Positions 17,785 to 28,276 of a DNA stretch of 64,000 nucleotides are shown here, piece by piece (the first letter of the stretch is position 1; each line of letters begins with the position of its first letter). The DNA is from Mycobacterium alsense. Its GTDB lineage: Bacteria > Actinomycetota > Actinomycetes > Mycobacteriales > Mycobacteriaceae. Below the pieces are notes generated by a model that searched no databases, was not told the DNA's origin, and was given only the letters and a program-made list of their open reading frames with translations. Location: NCBI RefSeq assembly GCF_002086635.1, contig NZ_MVHD01000005.1:124001-188000 (forward strand). Reading direction: 5' to 3'. The translations under genes and the position numbers were made by a program.

Positions 17785-20202
17785 ATGACCCAGGCGGCCA
17801 AACCTGAGACCGGCGACGGGGTGGCCCAGCCGGAGATGGTGACGTTCACCATCGACGACAACGAAGTCACCGTTCCCAAGGGGACTTTGGTGATCCGCGC
17901 GGCGGAGTTGCTGGGCATCCAGATCCCTCGCTTCTGCGAACATCCGTTGTTGGACCCGGTGGGCGCGTGCCGGCAGTGCATCGTGGAGATCGAGGGTCAG
18001 CGCAAGCCGATGACGTCGTGCACGGTGGTGGCCACCGATGACATGGTGGTGCGCACCCAATTGACGTCGGAGGTTGCCGACAAGGCGCAGCACCTGGTGA
18101 TGGAACTGCTCTTGATCAACCATCCGCTGGACTGTCCGATGTGCGACAAGGGCGGCGAGTGCCCCCTGCAGAACCAGGCCATGTCCAACGGCCGCCCCGA
18201 GAGCCGCTTCCACGACGACAAACGGCGCTTCGCCAAGCCCATCAACGTCTCGTCGCAGGTGCTGCTGGATCGGGAGCGCTGCATTTCCTGCGTCCGCTGC
18301 ACCCGATTCTCCGAGCAGATCGCCGGCGACAAATTCATCGACGTGCTGGAACGCGGTGCGCAGCAGCAGATCGGCATCTACGCCAATGAGCCGTTCAACT
18401 CGTACTTTTCGGGGAACACGGTGCAGATCTGCCCGGTGGGCGCGCTGACCGGGACCGCGTACCGCTTCCGGGCCCGCCCCTTCGACCTGGTCTCCAGCCC
18501 GAGCGTGTGCGAGCACTGCGCCTCGGGGTGCGCGCAGCGCACCGACCATCGCCGCGGCAAGGTGCTGCGCCGGCTCGCCGGCGACGACCCCGAGGTCAAC
18601 GAGGAGTGGAACTGCGACAAGGGCCGGTGGGCCTTCACCTACGCGACCCAGCCCGACGTGATCACCACACCCCTGATCCGGGACGCGGCCGGCGAGCTGC
18701 AGCCGGCGTCGTGGTCGCACGCCATCGCGACGGCGGCCCAGGGGCTCGAGGGGGCCCGCGGGCGCGCCGGGGTGCTGGTCGGCGGCCGGGTGACCTGGGA
18801 GGACGCCTACGCGTACAGCAAGTTCGCCCGAATCACGTTGGACACCAACGACATCGACTTCCGCGCCCGCCCGCACTCGGCCGAGGAGGCCGACTTCCTG
18901 GCCGCTCGCATCGCCGGGCAGCCGGTCACCGTCAGCTACTCCGACCTGGAGTCGGCACCGGTGGTGGTCCTCGTCGGGTTCGAGCCGGAAGAGGAATCGC
19001 CAATCGTGTTCCTGCGGCTGCGCAAGGCCGCCCGCAAGAACGGCGTGCCCGTGTACGCGGTCGCGCCGTTCGCCACCCGCGCGCTGGAGAAGATGTCCGG
19101 CCGGTTGCTCGAGACCGTTCCCGGCGCCGAGGCGGCCGCGCTGGACGGCCTGGCCGGCGGCGAGGTCGGTGAGCTGCTGGCCAAGCCGGGCGCCGTCATC
19201 ATGGCCGGCGAGCGCCTGGCCACCGTGCCCGGTGGCTTCTCGGCCGCGGCCCGGCTCGCCGACGCCACCGGCGCCCGGCTGGCGTGGGTGCCGCGCCGGG
19301 CCGGCGAGCGCGGCGCGCTGGAGGCCGGCGCGCTGCCCACGCTGCTGCCCGGTGGCCGCCCGGTCGGCGACGACGCCGCGCGGGCGCAGGTCGCCACGGC
19401 GTGGAATGTCGACGAATTGCCTTCCGCCACAGGGCGTGACACCGATGCCATCCTGGCCGCCGCCACCGACGGATCCCTGGGCGCGCTGCTGGTGGGCGGC
19501 ATCGAGCCGGGCGACTTCGCCGATCCCGACGCGGTGCTGGCCGCGCTGGACGCGGTCGGTTTCCTCGTCAGCCTGGAACTGCGACACAGCCCCGTCACCG
19601 AACGCGCCGACGTGGTGTTCCCCGTCGCGGCGACGACCCAGAAGTCCGGCGCCTTCGTCAACTGGGAGGGCCGCTACCGCGGGTTCGAGCCCGCGCTGCG
19701 TGGCACCGCCGAGGCGGCCCGCCAATCCGACCATCGGGTGCTCGACACGCTGGCCGACGAGATGGGCGTCTACCTCGGCACGACCACCGTCGAGTCGGCC
19801 CGCGACGAACTCGCCGCGCTGGGCGTCTGGGACGGCGAACGCGCCGCCGGCCCCGAGGTCGCGCCGGCCGAACCTCCCCGGCCCGGGCGGGGACAGGCCG
19901 TGCTGGCCGGGTGGCGGATGCTGCTCGACGAGGGCCGAATGCAGGACGGCGAACCGCATCTGGCGGGCACCGCGCGCAAGCCCGTCGTCCGGCTGTCGGC
20001 CGACACCGCCGCCGAGATCGGCGCCACCGACGGCGCCGACGTCACGGTCGGCACGCCGCGCGGATCGATCACCCTCCCGCTGGCCATCACCGACATGCCC
20101 GACCGGGTGGTGTGGCTTCCGCTGAACTCGCCGGGTTCGGCGGTGCACCGCAAATTCGGTGTGACCGTCGGCGGCGTCGTCACGATCGGAGCGGGAGCAT
20201 GA
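17785..20202 (+). CDS. nuoG: NADH-quinone oxidoreductase subunit G
   Basis: An 805-residue Fe-S subunit with a molybdopterin-oxidoreductase-like C-terminal half. N1b: Cys51, 62, 65, 79. N5: His113 with Cys117, 120, 126. N4: Cys166, 169, 172, 216. A fourth set, Cys242, 245, 249 and 277, has the exact CxxC-x3-C-x27-C spacing of the optional N7 cluster. The ATG at 17785 was chosen because it has a purine-rich site (GGGGGAGAG) and gives the length of the mycobacterial family; an in-frame GTG at 17731 would add 18 residues translated through the hairpin. Overlaps nuoH by 4 nt. Confidence 0.95.
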   Translation: MTQAAKPETGDGVAQPEMVTFTIDDNEVTVPKGTLVIRAAELLGIQIPRFCEHPLLDPVGACRQCIVEIEGQRKPMTSCTVVATDDMVVRTQLTSEVADKAQHLVMELLLINHPLDCPMCDKGGECPLQNQAMSNGRPESRFHDDKRRFAKPINVSSQVLLDRERCISCVRCTRFSEQIAGDKFIDVLERGAQQQIGIYANEPFNSYFSGNTVQICPVGALTGTAYRFRARPFDLVSSPSVCEHCASGCAQRTDHRRGKVLRRLAGDDPEVNEEWNCDKGRWAFTYATQPDVITTPLIRDAAGELQPASWSHAIATAAQGLEGARGRAGVLVGGRVTWEDAYAYSKFARITLDTNDIDFRARPHSAEEADFLAARIAGQPVTVSYSDLESAPVVVLVGFEPEEESPIVFLRLRKAARKNGVPVYAVAPFATRALEKMSGRLLETVPGAEAAALDGLAGGEVGELLAKPGAVIMAGERLATVPGGFSAAARLADATGARLAWVPRRAGERGALEAGALPTLLPGGRPVGDDAARAQVATAWNVDELPSATGRDTDAILAAATDGSLGALLVGGIEPGDFADPDAVLAALDAVGFLVSLELRHSPVTERADVVFPVAATTQKSGAFVNWEGRYRGFEPALRGTAEAARQSDHRVLDTLADEMGVYLGTTTVESARDELAALGVWDGERAAGPEVAPAEPPRPGRGQAVLAGWRMLLDEGRMQDGEPHLAGTARKPVVRLSADTAAEIGATDGADVTVGTPRGSITLPLAITDMPDRVVWLPLNSPGSAVHRKFGVTVGGVVTIGAGA

Positions 20203-21470
20203 CCACGTTGAGCGCCTTCGGGCACGACACCTGGTGGCTGGTGCTGGGCAAGGCGCTGGCCATCTTCGTGTTCCTCATGCTGAACGTGCTGCTCGCGATC
20301 CTGCTCGAACGCAAGATTCTCGGCTGGATGCAGATGCGGCCCGGCCCCAACCGGGTGGGGCCGTGGGGCGCCCTGCAGAGCCTGGCCGACGGGATCAAGC
20401 TCGCGCTCAAGGAGAGCATCACCCCGGGCGGCATCGACAAGTTCGTTTACTTTGCGGCGCCGGTCTTCTCGGTGATCCCCGCGTTCACCGCGTTCGCGTT
20501 CATCCCGTTCGGGCCGGTGGTGTCGGTGTTCGGCCACCGGACGCCGTTGCAGCTGACCGACCTGCCGGTCGCGGTGTTGTTCATCCTGGGCCTGTCGGCG
20601 ATCGGGGTCTACGGCATCGTGCTGGGCGGCTGGGCGTCGGGTTCCACCTACCCGCTGCTGGGTGGGGTGCGCTCCACCGCGCAGGTCATCTCCTACGAGG
20701 TGGCGATGGGGCTGTCCTTCGCCACGGTGTTCCTCTACGCCGGCTCCATGTCGACGTCGCAGATCGTGGCCGCGCAGGACCGGGTCTGGTACGTGTTCTG
20801 GTTGCTGCCGTCGTTCGTGATCTACCTGATCTCGATGGTCGGCGAAACCAACAGGGCGCCATTCGATCTGCCCGAGGCCGAGGGGGAGCTGGTCGCGGGG
20901 TTTCACACCGAGTATTCGTCGCTGAAGTTCGCGATGTTCATGCTGGCCGAGTACGTCAACATGATGACGGTTTCGTCGCTGGCCACGGCCCTGTTCTTCG
21001 GGGGCTGGCACGCGCCGTGGCCGCTGAACATGTGGGCCGGCGCCAACGCCGGGTGGTGGCCGGTGCTGTGGTTCACCGCCAAGATGTGGACCTTCCTGTT
21101 CATCTACATGTGGTTGCGCGCCTCGCTGCCGCGGCTGCGCTACGACCAGTTCATGGCGCTGGGCTGGAAGCTGTTGATCCCGGCCGCGCTGGTGTGGATC
21201 CTGATCGCCGCGGTCATCCGCACGCTGCGCAACCAGGGGTACGCACATTGGACGCCGCTGCTGGTCATCAGCAGCATCGTCGTGGCCTCGGCGCTGGTGC
21301 TGCTGTTGCGAAAACCGCTCACCGCGCCGGGGATTCGCGCGATGGAGCGGCAACTGCGCCGCCAGCGCGGGGCGGCGGCGGGACCGGAAATTCCCGCGAT
21401 CACCGAGCCAGCATTCCCGACACCGCCGCTGCCGGCGGTCGGTGCCAGCAAGGAGAAAGCACGTGCCTAG
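20199..21470 (+). CDS. nuoH: NADH-quinone oxidoreductase subunit H
   Basis: A 423-residue membrane subunit with about eight transmembrane helices that links the peripheral arm to the proton pumps. [21 protein letters not shown] and [20 protein letters not shown] (both around the quinone entrance) are fully conserved. The C-terminal 45 residues are a variable hydrophilic tail. The stop overlaps nuoI by 8 nt. Confidence 0.96.
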   Translation: MTTLSAFGHDTWWLVLGKALAIFVFLMLNVLLAILLERKILGWMQMRPGPNRVGPWGALQSLADGIKLALKESITPGGIDKFVYFAAPVFSVIPAFTAFAFIPFGPVVSVFGHRTPLQLTDLPVAVLFILGLSAIGVYGIVLGGWASGSTYPLLGGVRSTAQVISYEVAMGLSFATVFLYAGSMSTSQIVAAQDRVWYVFWLLPSFVIYLISMVGETNRAPFDLPEAEGELVAGFHTEYSSLKFAMFMLAEYVNMMTVSSLATALFFGGWHAPWPLNMWAGANAGWWPVLWFTAKMWTFLFIYMWLRASLPRLRYDQFMALGWKLLIPAALVWILIAAVIRTLRNQGYAHWTPLLVISSIVVASALVLLLRKPLTAPGIRAMERQLRRQRGAAAGPEIPAITEPAFPTPPLPAVGASKEKARA

Positions 21471-22029
21471 ATACCTGCCCTCGCTGAAGGCCATTGCGGG
21501 CTTCGGCGTGACGTTCGCCGCGATGTTCAAGCGGAGGGTCACCGAGGAATACCCGGAGAAGCCCGGGCCCGTCGCGCCGCGCTACCACGGCCGTCACCAA
21601 CTCAACCGCTACCCCGACGGCCTGGAGAAATGCATCGGGTGCGAGCTGTGCGCCTGGGCCTGCCCCGCCGACGCCATCTACGTCGAGGGCGCCGACAACA
21701 CCGAGGAGCTGAGGTATTCGCCCGGGGAACGCTACGGCCGGGTGTACCAGATCAACTACCTGCGCTGCATCGGGTGCGGCCTGTGCATCGAGGCCTGCCC
21801 GACACGGGCCCTGACGATGACCAACGACTACGAGATGGCCGACGACAACCGCGCCGACCTCATCTACGAGAAGGACCGGCTGCTCGCTCCCCTGCTGCCC
21901 GACATGACCGCGCCGCCGCATCCCAGGGCGGAAGGCGCCACCGACAAGGACTACTACCAGGGCAACGTGACCGCCGAGGGGCTAAGCGTGGGAACCCGCG
22001 CGAAAGACACCGCCGGGGACACAAGGTGA
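21463..22029 (+). CDS. nuoI: NADH-quinone oxidoreductase subunit I
   Basis: A 188-residue ferredoxin-like subunit with two [4Fe-4S] clusters (N6a, N6b). Ligands: Cys57, 60, 63 with 112, and Cys102, 105, 108 with 67 (motifs [12 protein letters not shown] and [12 protein letters not shown]). GTG start preceded by AAGGAGAAAG. It is shorter at the N-terminus than the M. tuberculosis protein (211 aa), but the conserved core is complete. Overlaps nuoJ by 4 nt. Confidence 0.95.
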   Translation: MPRYLPSLKAIAGFGVTFAAMFKRRVTEEYPEKPGPVAPRYHGRHQLNRYPDGLEKCIGCELCAWACPADAIYVEGADNTEELRYSPGERYGRVYQINYLRCIGCGLCIEACPTRALTMTNDYEMADDNRADLIYEKDRLLAPLLPDMTAPPHPRAEGATDKDYYQGNVTAEGLSVGTRAKDTAGDTR

Positions 22030-22832
22030 CCGCGCTGCTGGCCACGAACCTCGCCTCTGACGCCATCGTTCGCACCTCCACCGGCGAGGCGGTGACGTTC
22101 TGGGTGCTGGGTGCGCTCGCACTGGTCGGCGCGCTCGGGGTGGTGCTGGCGGCCAACGCCGTGTACTCGGCGATGTTTTTGGCGATGACGATGATCATCC
22201 TGGCGGTGTTCTACATGATCCAGGACGCACTGTTTCTGGGCGTCGTCCAGGTGGTGGTCTATACCGGCGCGGTGATGATGCTGTTCCTGTTCGTGCTGAT
22301 GCTGATCGGCGTGGACTCCGCGGAATCGCTCAAGGAGACGCTGCGCGGCCAGCGCGTCGCGGCGGTGTTGACCGGCATCGGCTTCGGTGTGCTGCTGCTG
22401 GCCGCGATCGGCAACGTGGCGACCGGGGGCCACCCGGGTTTTGTGGGACTGACCGCCGCCAACGCCAACGGCAACGTGGAAGGCCTGGCCGCACTGATCT
22501 TTTCGCGCTACCTCTGGGCGTTCGAGCTGACCAGCGCGTTGCTGATCACCGCGGCCATCGGGGCGATGGTGCTGGCCCACCGGGAGCGCTTCGCGCGCCG
22601 CAAGACCCAGCGGGAGCTGTCCGAGGAACGCTTCCGTTCCGGCGGGCGGCCCACCCCCCTGCCCAACCCGGGTGTCTACGCCCGCCAGAACGCGGTCGAC
22701 GTGGCCGCCATGCTGCCCGACGGCTCGTACTCGGAGCTGTCGGTGTCCCCCATCCTGCGGATCCGCGGCGCGGACGGCGATGAGGTCGCAGAGTCTCGTT
22801 CCGCCAAGGCCCTGAAAGGCGGCGCGTCGTGA
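22026..22832 (+). CDS. nuoJ: NADH-quinone oxidoreductase subunit J
   Basis: A 268-residue membrane subunit with five transmembrane helices in the first two thirds. [20 protein letters not shown] is the conserved third helix containing the pi-bulge. A soluble tail of about 80 residues (from [18 protein letters not shown]) follows, as in other mycobacteria. GTG start overlaps nuoI and the stop overlaps nuoK by 4 nt. Confidence 0.95.
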   Translation: MTALLATNLASDAIVRTSTGEAVTFWVLGALALVGALGVVLAANAVYSAMFLAMTMIILAVFYMIQDALFLGVVQVVVYTGAVMMLFLFVLMLIGVDSAESLKETLRGQRVAAVLTGIGFGVLLLAAIGNVATGGHPGFVGLTAANANGNVEGLAALIFSRYLWAFELTSALLITAAIGAMVLAHRERFARRKTQRELSEERFRSGGRPTPLPNPGVYARQNAVDVAAMLPDGSYSELSVSPILRIRGADGDEVAESRSAKALKGGAS

Positions 22833-23128
22833 ATCCGGTTAACTACCTTTACCTTTCGGCGCTGCTGTTCACCGTCGGGGCCGCGGGTGTGCTGCTGCGC
22901 CGCAACGCCATCGTGATGTTCATGTGCGTCGAACTGATGCTCAACGCCGTCAACCTGGCGTTCGTCACGTTCGCGCGGATGCACGGCCATCTCGACGGCC
23001 AGATGATCGCATTCTTCACGATGGTGGTGGCCGCCTGCGAGGTCGTCGTCGGCCTGGCCATCATCATGACGATTTTCCGTGCCCGCAAATCCGCGTCGGT
23101 CGACGACGCCAACCTACTCAAAGGCTGA
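22829..23128 (+). CDS. nuoK: NADH-quinone oxidoreductase subunit K
   Basis: A 99-residue MrpC-like subunit with three transmembrane helices. The two buried glutamates needed for proton transfer are visible in [14 protein letters not shown] and in [14 protein letters not shown] start overlapping nuoJ. Confidence 0.96.
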   Translation: MNPVNYLYLSALLFTVGAAGVLLRRNAIVMFMCVELMLNAVNLAFVTFARMHGHLDGQMIAFFTMVVAACEVVVGLAIIMTIFRARKSASVDDANLLKG

Positions 23129-23139
23129 ACGACGCCAAC

Positions 23140-25026
23140 ATGACTCACTACACCTGGCTGCTCGTGGCACTGCCATTGGCGGGTGCCGCAATCCTGCTGT
23201 TCGGGGGCAGGCGCACCGACGCGTGGGGCCACCTGCTGGGCTGCGCGGCCGCGCTCGCGTCATTCGGCGTGGGCGCGACGCTGCTCGCGGACATGCTCGG
23301 CCGGAGCGGCGCCGACCGGGTCATCCACCAGAAGGTGTTCAGCTGGATCCCCGTCGGCGGGCTCCAGGTCGACCTCGGGCTGCAGATCGACCAGCTGGCC
23401 ATGTGTTTCGTGCTGCTGATCACCGGGGTCGGATCGCTGATCCACATCTATTCCGTCGGCTACATGGCCGAGGACCCGGACCGGCGCCGGTTTTTCGGCT
23501 ACCTCAACCTGTTCCTGGCCTCGATGCTGCTGCTGGTGGTCGCCGACAACTACGTGGTGCTCTACGTCGGCTGGGAGGGCGTCGGCCTGGCGTCCTACCT
23601 GCTGATCGGTTTCTGGTACCACAAGCCGACGGCGGCCACCGCCGCCAAGAAGGCGTTCGTGATGAACCGGGTCGGCGACGCCGCGCTGGCCGTGGGAATG
23701 TTCTTGATGTTCAGCACGTTCGGCACGCTTTCGTACGCCGGCGTGTTCTCCGGCGCACCGGCCGCGAGTCGGGGCGCGCTGACCGCGATGGGACTGCTGT
23801 TGCTGCTGGGCGCCTGCGCCAAGTCCGCGCAGGTGCCGCTGCAGGCCTGGCTCGGTGACGCGATGGAGGGTCCCACCCCGGTGTCCGCGTTGATCCACGC
23901 CGCCACCATGGTGACCGCCGGCGTGTACCTGATCGTGCGGTCCAACCCGCTGTACAACCTGGCGCCCGACGCGCAACTGGCCGTGGTCATCGTCGGCGCC
24001 GTCACGTTGCTGTTCGGGGCGTTCATCGGCTGCGCCAAGGACGACATCAAGCGCGCCCTGGCGGCGTCGACGATGAGCCAGATCGGCTACATGGTGCTGG
24101 CCGCCGGCCTGGGCCCGGCCGGTTACGCGTTTGCGATCATGCACCTGCTCACCCACGGCTTCTTCAAGGCCGGCCTGTTCCTCGGCTCCGGCGCGGTCAT
24201 CCACGCGATGCACGAGGAGCAGGACATGCGCCGCTACGGCGGCCTGCGCGCCGCGCTGCCGGTCACGTTCGCCACCTTCGGCCTCGGATATCTGGCGATC
24301 ATCGGGGTGCCGCCGTTCGCGGGCTTCTTCTCCAAGGACAAGATCATCGAGGCCGCGCTGTCGACCGGCGACACCCGGGGCTACGTCCTGGGCGGGGCCG
24401 CGCTGCTGGGCGCCGGCGTCACCGCCTTCTACATGACGCGCGTGATGCTGATGACCTTCTTCGGCGAAAAGCGTTGGACCCCCGGCTCCCATCCGCACGA
24501 GGCGCCGGCCGTGATGACCTGGCCGATGATCCTGCTCGCGGTCGGCTCGACGTTCTCCGGCCTGCTGCTGTGGTGGGGAGGCGCCCTGCAGCGCTGGCTC
24601 GAGCCCGTCGTCGGGGCGCACGAGGAAGCCGCCCACGCGCTGCCGCCCTGGGTCACCACCGTCGTGGCGCTGGCGGTGGTCGCCATCGGCATCGTGGTGG
24701 CCGTCCGGATGTACGCGACCGTGCCCATCCCCAGGGTGGCGCCCGTCCGCGTCTCGGTGCTCACCACCGCCGCTCGCGCCGACCTCTACGGCGACGCTTT
24801 CAACGAGGAGGTGTTCATGCGCCCTGGCGCGCAACTGACCCACGCGCTGGTCGAGGTCGACGACGCGGGCGTGGACGGCTCCGTCAACGCGCTGGCGGCG
24901 CTGGTGAGCCGCACGTCGAATCGCCTGCGGGAGTTGCAAACCGGGTTCGCCCGCAACTACGCGTTGTCCATGCTGGTGGGCGCCGTGCTGGTGGCCGCGC
25001 TGATCCTGGCGGTGAAGGTGTGGTGA
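23140..25026 (+). CDS. nuoL: NADH-quinone oxidoreductase subunit L (antiporter-like)
   Basis: A 628-residue MrpA-type proton-pumping subunit at the distal end of the membrane arm. [19 protein letters not shown] (helix 5 glutamate), [20 protein letters not shown] (helix 7 lysine) and [17 protein letters not shown] (helix 8 lysine) are intact. The long lateral helix and C-terminal membrane segment follow. The ATG lies 11 nt after nuoK. Confidence 0.96.
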   Translation: MTHYTWLLVALPLAGAAILLFGGRRTDAWGHLLGCAAALASFGVGATLLADMLGRSGADRVIHQKVFSWIPVGGLQVDLGLQIDQLAMCFVLLITGVGSLIHIYSVGYMAEDPDRRRFFGYLNLFLASMLLLVVADNYVVLYVGWEGVGLASYLLIGFWYHKPTAATAAKKAFVMNRVGDAALAVGMFLMFSTFGTLSYAGVFSGAPAASRGALTAMGLLLLLGACAKSAQVPLQAWLGDAMEGPTPVSALIHAATMVTAGVYLIVRSNPLYNLAPDAQLAVVIVGAVTLLFGAFIGCAKDDIKRALAASTMSQIGYMVLAAGLGPAGYAFAIMHLLTHGFFKAGLFLGSGAVIHAMHEEQDMRRYGGLRAALPVTFATFGLGYLAIIGVPPFAGFFSKDKIIEAALSTGDTRGYVLGGAALLGAGVTAFYMTRVMLMTFFGEKRWTPGSHPHEAPAVMTWPMILLAVGSTFSGLLLWWGGALQRWLEPVVGAHEEAAHALPPWVTTVVALAVVAIGIVVAVRMYATVPIPRVAPVRVSVLTTAARADLYGDAFNEEVFMRPGAQLTHALVEVDDAGVDGSVNALAALVSRTSNRLRELQTGFARNYALSMLVGAVLVAALILAVKVW

Positions 25027-26663
25027 ACGGGCCTTTGCTGAACGGTATTCCGTGGCTGAGCGTCCTGTGGCTGGTGCCGCTGGCGGGTTCGGTGCTGATC
25101 ATCCTGCTGCCCCCGGGGCTTCGCCGGGCCGCCAAGTGGACGGGCCTGGTCTTCGGCGTGCTGACGCTGGCGGTGGCGATCGTGGTGACCCTCGGCTTCA
25201 AGCCCGGTGGCGCGACCTACCAGCTCGTCGAAAGTCACCGGTGGATACCGGCGTTGGGCGCGGGCTACTCCCTCGGCGTGGACGGCATCGCGGTGGTGCT
25301 GGTGCTGCTGACCGCGGTGCTGATCCCGCTGCTGCAGGTCGCCGGCTGGAATGACGGCGGCGAGAACGGCCGCAGCGATGGTGGCGACCCGCCCCGTTCG
25401 GCTTCGCCGAGCTTGCGATCATCACGAAACGTGCACGCCTACGTCGCGCTGACGCTGGCCATCGAATCGATGGTGCTGATCTCGGTGATCGCGCTGGACG
25501 TGCTGCTGTTCTACGTGTTCTTCGAGGCCATGCTCATCCCGATGTACTTCCTGATCGGCGGCTTCGGCCAGGGACCCGGCAAGTCACGCGCGGCCGTGAA
25601 GTTCCTGCTGTACAACCTGTTCGGCGGCCTGATCATGCTGGCGGCGGTGATCGGGCTGTACGTGGTCACCGCGGAACACGGCCCGGGCACGTTCGACTTC
25701 CGCGAGATCGTGGCCGGCGTCGCGTCCGGCCGCTACGGCGCCGACCCCGCGGTGTTCAAGGCGCTGTTTTTGGGCTTCATGTTCGCATTCGCGATCAAGG
25801 CGCCGCTGTGGCCCTTCCACCGCTGGCTGCCCGACGCCGCCGTCGAGGCCACGCCGGCCACCGCGGTGCTGATGATGGCGGTGATGGACAAGGTGGGCAC
25901 CTTCGGCATGCTGCGCTACTGCCTGCAGCTGTTCCCCGACGCCTCAACGTATTTCCGTCCGCTGATCATCGTGCTGGCGGTCATCGGGGTGGTCTACGGC
26001 GCGATCGTGGCGGTCGGCCAGGCCGACATCATGCGCCTGATCGCCTACACCTCGATCTCGCACTTCGGGTTCATCATCCTGGGCATCTTCGTGATGACCA
26101 GCCAGGGGCAGAGCGGGTCTACGCTCTACATGCTCAACCACGGTCTGTCCACCGCGGCGGTATTCCTGATCGCGGGCTTCTTGATTTCCCGGCACGGCAG
26201 CCGCGCGATCGCCGACTACGGCGGCGTGCAGAAGGTGGCACCCATCCTCGCGGGCACGTTCCTGGTGTCGGCCATGGCCACCCTGTCGTTGCCCGGGCTG
26301 GCGCCGTTCGTCAGCGAATTCCTGGTCCTGCTGGGCACTTTCAGCCGCTACTGGCTGGCCGCGGCGTTCGGGGTCACGGCGCTGGTCCTTTCGGCGATCT
26401 ACATGCTGTGGCTCTACCAGCGGGTCATGACGGGGCCGGTGGCCAGCGGCAACGAACGCATCGGCGACCTGAAGGCGCGCGAAATGGTCGTCGTGGCACC
26501 GCTGATCGCGCTCCTGATTGCCCTCGGGGTCTACCCCAAGCCCGTGCTGGACCTGATCAACCCCGCCGTCGAGAACACCATGACCACCATCGGCCAGCAT
26601 GACCCGGCGCCGCGCGTGCCCCCGGGTACCGGCATTCCACAGACAGCCGAAGGACCGCATTGA
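25023..26663 (+). CDS. nuoM: NADH-quinone oxidoreductase subunit M (antiporter-like)
   Basis: A 546-residue proton-pumping subunit. [20 protein letters not shown] supplies the key glutamate, [20 protein letters not shown] the central lysine, and [18 protein letters not shown] the later helix. An unusual hydrophilic, Gly/Ser/Arg/Asp-rich stretch at about residues 111-138 (nt 25353-25436) sits between membrane helices and does not resemble NuoM family sequence. GTG start overlaps nuoL by 4 nt. Confidence 0.95.
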   Translation: MNGPLLNGIPWLSVLWLVPLAGSVLIILLPPGLRRAAKWTGLVFGVLTLAVAIVVTLGFKPGGATYQLVESHRWIPALGAGYSLGVDGIAVVLVLLTAVLIPLLQVAGWNDGGENGRSDGGDPPRSASPSLRSSRNVHAYVALTLAIESMVLISVIALDVLLFYVFFEAMLIPMYFLIGGFGQGPGKSRAAVKFLLYNLFGGLIMLAAVIGLYVVTAEHGPGTFDFREIVAGVASGRYGADPAVFKALFLGFMFAFAIKAPLWPFHRWLPDAAVEATPATAVLMMAVMDKVGTFGMLRYCLQLFPDASTYFRPLIIVLAVIGVVYGAIVAVGQADIMRLIAYTSISHFGFIILGIFVMTSQGQSGSTLYMLNHGLSTAAVFLIAGFLISRHGSRAIADYGGVQKVAPILAGTFLVSAMATLSLPGLAPFVSEFLVLLGTFSRYWLAAAFGVTALVLSAIYMLWLYQRVMTGPVASGNERIGDLKAREMVVVAPLIALLIALGVYPKPVLDLINPAVENTMTTIGQHDPAPRVPPGTGIPQTAEGPH

Positions 26664-28252
26664 TGACCCTGCCCACCCCCAGCATCGAGTACTTCCTGTT
26701 GTGCCCGATGCTCATCGTCTTCGGCGTCGCGGTCGTTGGCGTGCTCGTCGAGGCCTTCCTGCCCAGGCGAATTCGCTACGGCGCCCAGGTGACCCTCGCG
26801 CTCGGCGGCCTGATCGCGGCGTTCGTCGCGGTCATCGCGGTGAGCCGCTCGCTGCACCCCGCGGGGCGCACCGGGGTGCTCGGCGCGGTCGCCGTCGACC
26901 GCCCGACGCTGTTCCTGCAGGGCACCGTGCTGTTGGTCGCGGTGCTCGCGGTCATCTTCATCGCCGAGCGGACGCAAGCCAGGACGGCAAGCAAAATCTC
27001 CGTGGGCGCCGGCGCCACCGGCCCGGGTGGGCTGGATTCCTTCACGCCGCAGGCGTCCGCGGTCCCGGGCAGCGACATCGAGCGCGACGCCGAGCGGGCG
27101 GGAGCGGCGCAGACCGAACTCTTCCCGCTGGCGATGCTGTCGGTCGGCGGCATGATGGTGTTCCCCGCGTCCAATGACCTGTTGACGATGTTCGTCGCGC
27201 TGGAAGTGCTGTCGCTGCCGCTGTACCTGATGTGCGGGTTGGCCCGCCACCGCCGCCTGCTGTCGCAGGAGGCGGCGATGAAGTACTTCCTGCTGGGCGC
27301 CTTCTCCTCGGCGTTCTTCCTCTACGGCGTGGCGCTGCTGTACGGCGCCACGGGCACCCTGCTGCTGCCCGGGATCCGGGTTGCGCTTGCGGCCCACGGT
27401 GATAGCTCGATGGCGTTGACCGGCGTCGCGCTGTTGTCGGTCGGGCTGCTGTTCAAGGTGGGCGCGGTCCCGTTCCACTCCTGGATTCCCGACGTGTACC
27501 AGGGCGCGCCCACGCCGATCACGGGGTTCATGGCGGCGGCCACCAAGGTGGCGGCGTTCGGCGCGCTGCTCCGGGTGGTCTACGTCGCGCTGCCGCCGCT
27601 GCACGACCAGTGGCGACCGGTGCTGTGGGCGATCTCGATCCTGACGATGGCCGTGGGCACCATCACGGCGGTCAACCAGACCGACGTGAAGAGGATGCTG
27701 GCCTATTCGTCGGTCGCGCACGTGGGTTTCATTCTCACCGGCGTGATCGCCGACAACAGGGCGGGCCTGTCGTCCACGCTCTTCTATCTGGTCGCCTACA
27801 GCTTCAGCACCGTCGGCGCGTTCGCCATCGTCAGCCTGATCCGCAACGCCGACGGCGTCGAGGACGCCAAGCTGTCGCACTGGGCTGGCCTGGGGCAGCG
27901 TTTTCCCATTGTGGGCGTGATGTTTTCGATGTTCCTCTTGGCGTTCGCCGGCATTCCGCTGACGAGCGGATTCGTCAGCAAGCTCGCCGTCTTCAAGGCC
28001 GCCGCCCAGGGCGGCGCGGCGCCGTTGGTCATCATCGGTGTCGTGGCCAGCGGTGTGGCCGCCTACTTCTACGTGCGGGTCATCGTGTCGATGTTCTTCA
28101 CCGAGGCGACCGAGGACACCCCACACGTGGTGGCGCCGGGCATCCTGAGCAAGGCCGCGATCGCGGTATGCGCCGCGGTCACAGTGGTTTTGGGGATCTT
28201 CCCGCAGCCCCTGCTCGACCTCGCCGATCAGGCGGCCCGGCTGCTGCACTGA
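26663..28252 (+). CDS. nuoN: NADH-quinone oxidoreductase subunit N (antiporter-like)
   Basis: A 529-residue proton-pumping subunit, last in the operon. FVALEVLSLPLYLMCGL, FKVGAVPFHSWIPDVYQGAP and LAYSSVAHVGFILTGV are the conserved helices; a loop of about 55 residues (near residues 110-155) is longer than in E. coli, as in other mycobacteria. The ATG at 26663 overlaps the nuoM stop by 1 nt; a TTG 3 nt earlier is possible. Confidence 0.95.
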   Translation: MTLPTPSIEYFLLCPMLIVFGVAVVGVLVEAFLPRRIRYGAQVTLALGGLIAAFVAVIAVSRSLHPAGRTGVLGAVAVDRPTLFLQGTVLLVAVLAVIFIAERTQARTASKISVGAGATGPGGLDSFTPQASAVPGSDIERDAERAGAAQTELFPLAMLSVGGMMVFPASNDLLTMFVALEVLSLPLYLMCGLARHRRLLSQEAAMKYFLLGAFSSAFFLYGVALLYGATGTLLLPGIRVALAAHGDSSMALTGVALLSVGLLFKVGAVPFHSWIPDVYQGAPTPITGFMAAATKVAAFGALLRVVYVALPPLHDQWRPVLWAISILTMAVGTITAVNQTDVKRMLAYSSVAHVGFILTGVIADNRAGLSSTLFYLVAYSFSTVGAFAIVSLIRNADGVEDAKLSHWAGLGQRFPIVGVMFSMFLLAFAGIPLTSGFVSKLAVFKAAAQGGAAPLVIIGVVASGVAAYFYVRVIVSMFFTEATEDTPHVVAPGILSKAAIAVCAAVTVVLGIFPQPLLDLADQAARLLH

Positions 28253-28276
28253 GTCAGCAGCCGGGTCGGCTGCGAC
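28253..28276. terminator. Bidirectional hairpin terminator between nuoN and PPE
   Basis: GCAGCCG (28257-28263) pairs with CGGCTGC (28267-28273) around GGT, and GTC/GAC extend the stem past one bulged A. It fills the whole 24-nt gap between two convergent genes. There is no U-run, which is common for mycobacteria. Confidence 0.6.

Noticed and set aside
17611..20148. 845-codon open frame on the minus strand opposite nuoG
   Set aside because: It is a shadow of nuoG in GC-rich DNA: the peptide is Arg/Gly/His-rich low-complexity sequence with no domain, while the plus strand has all NuoG Fe-S motifs.
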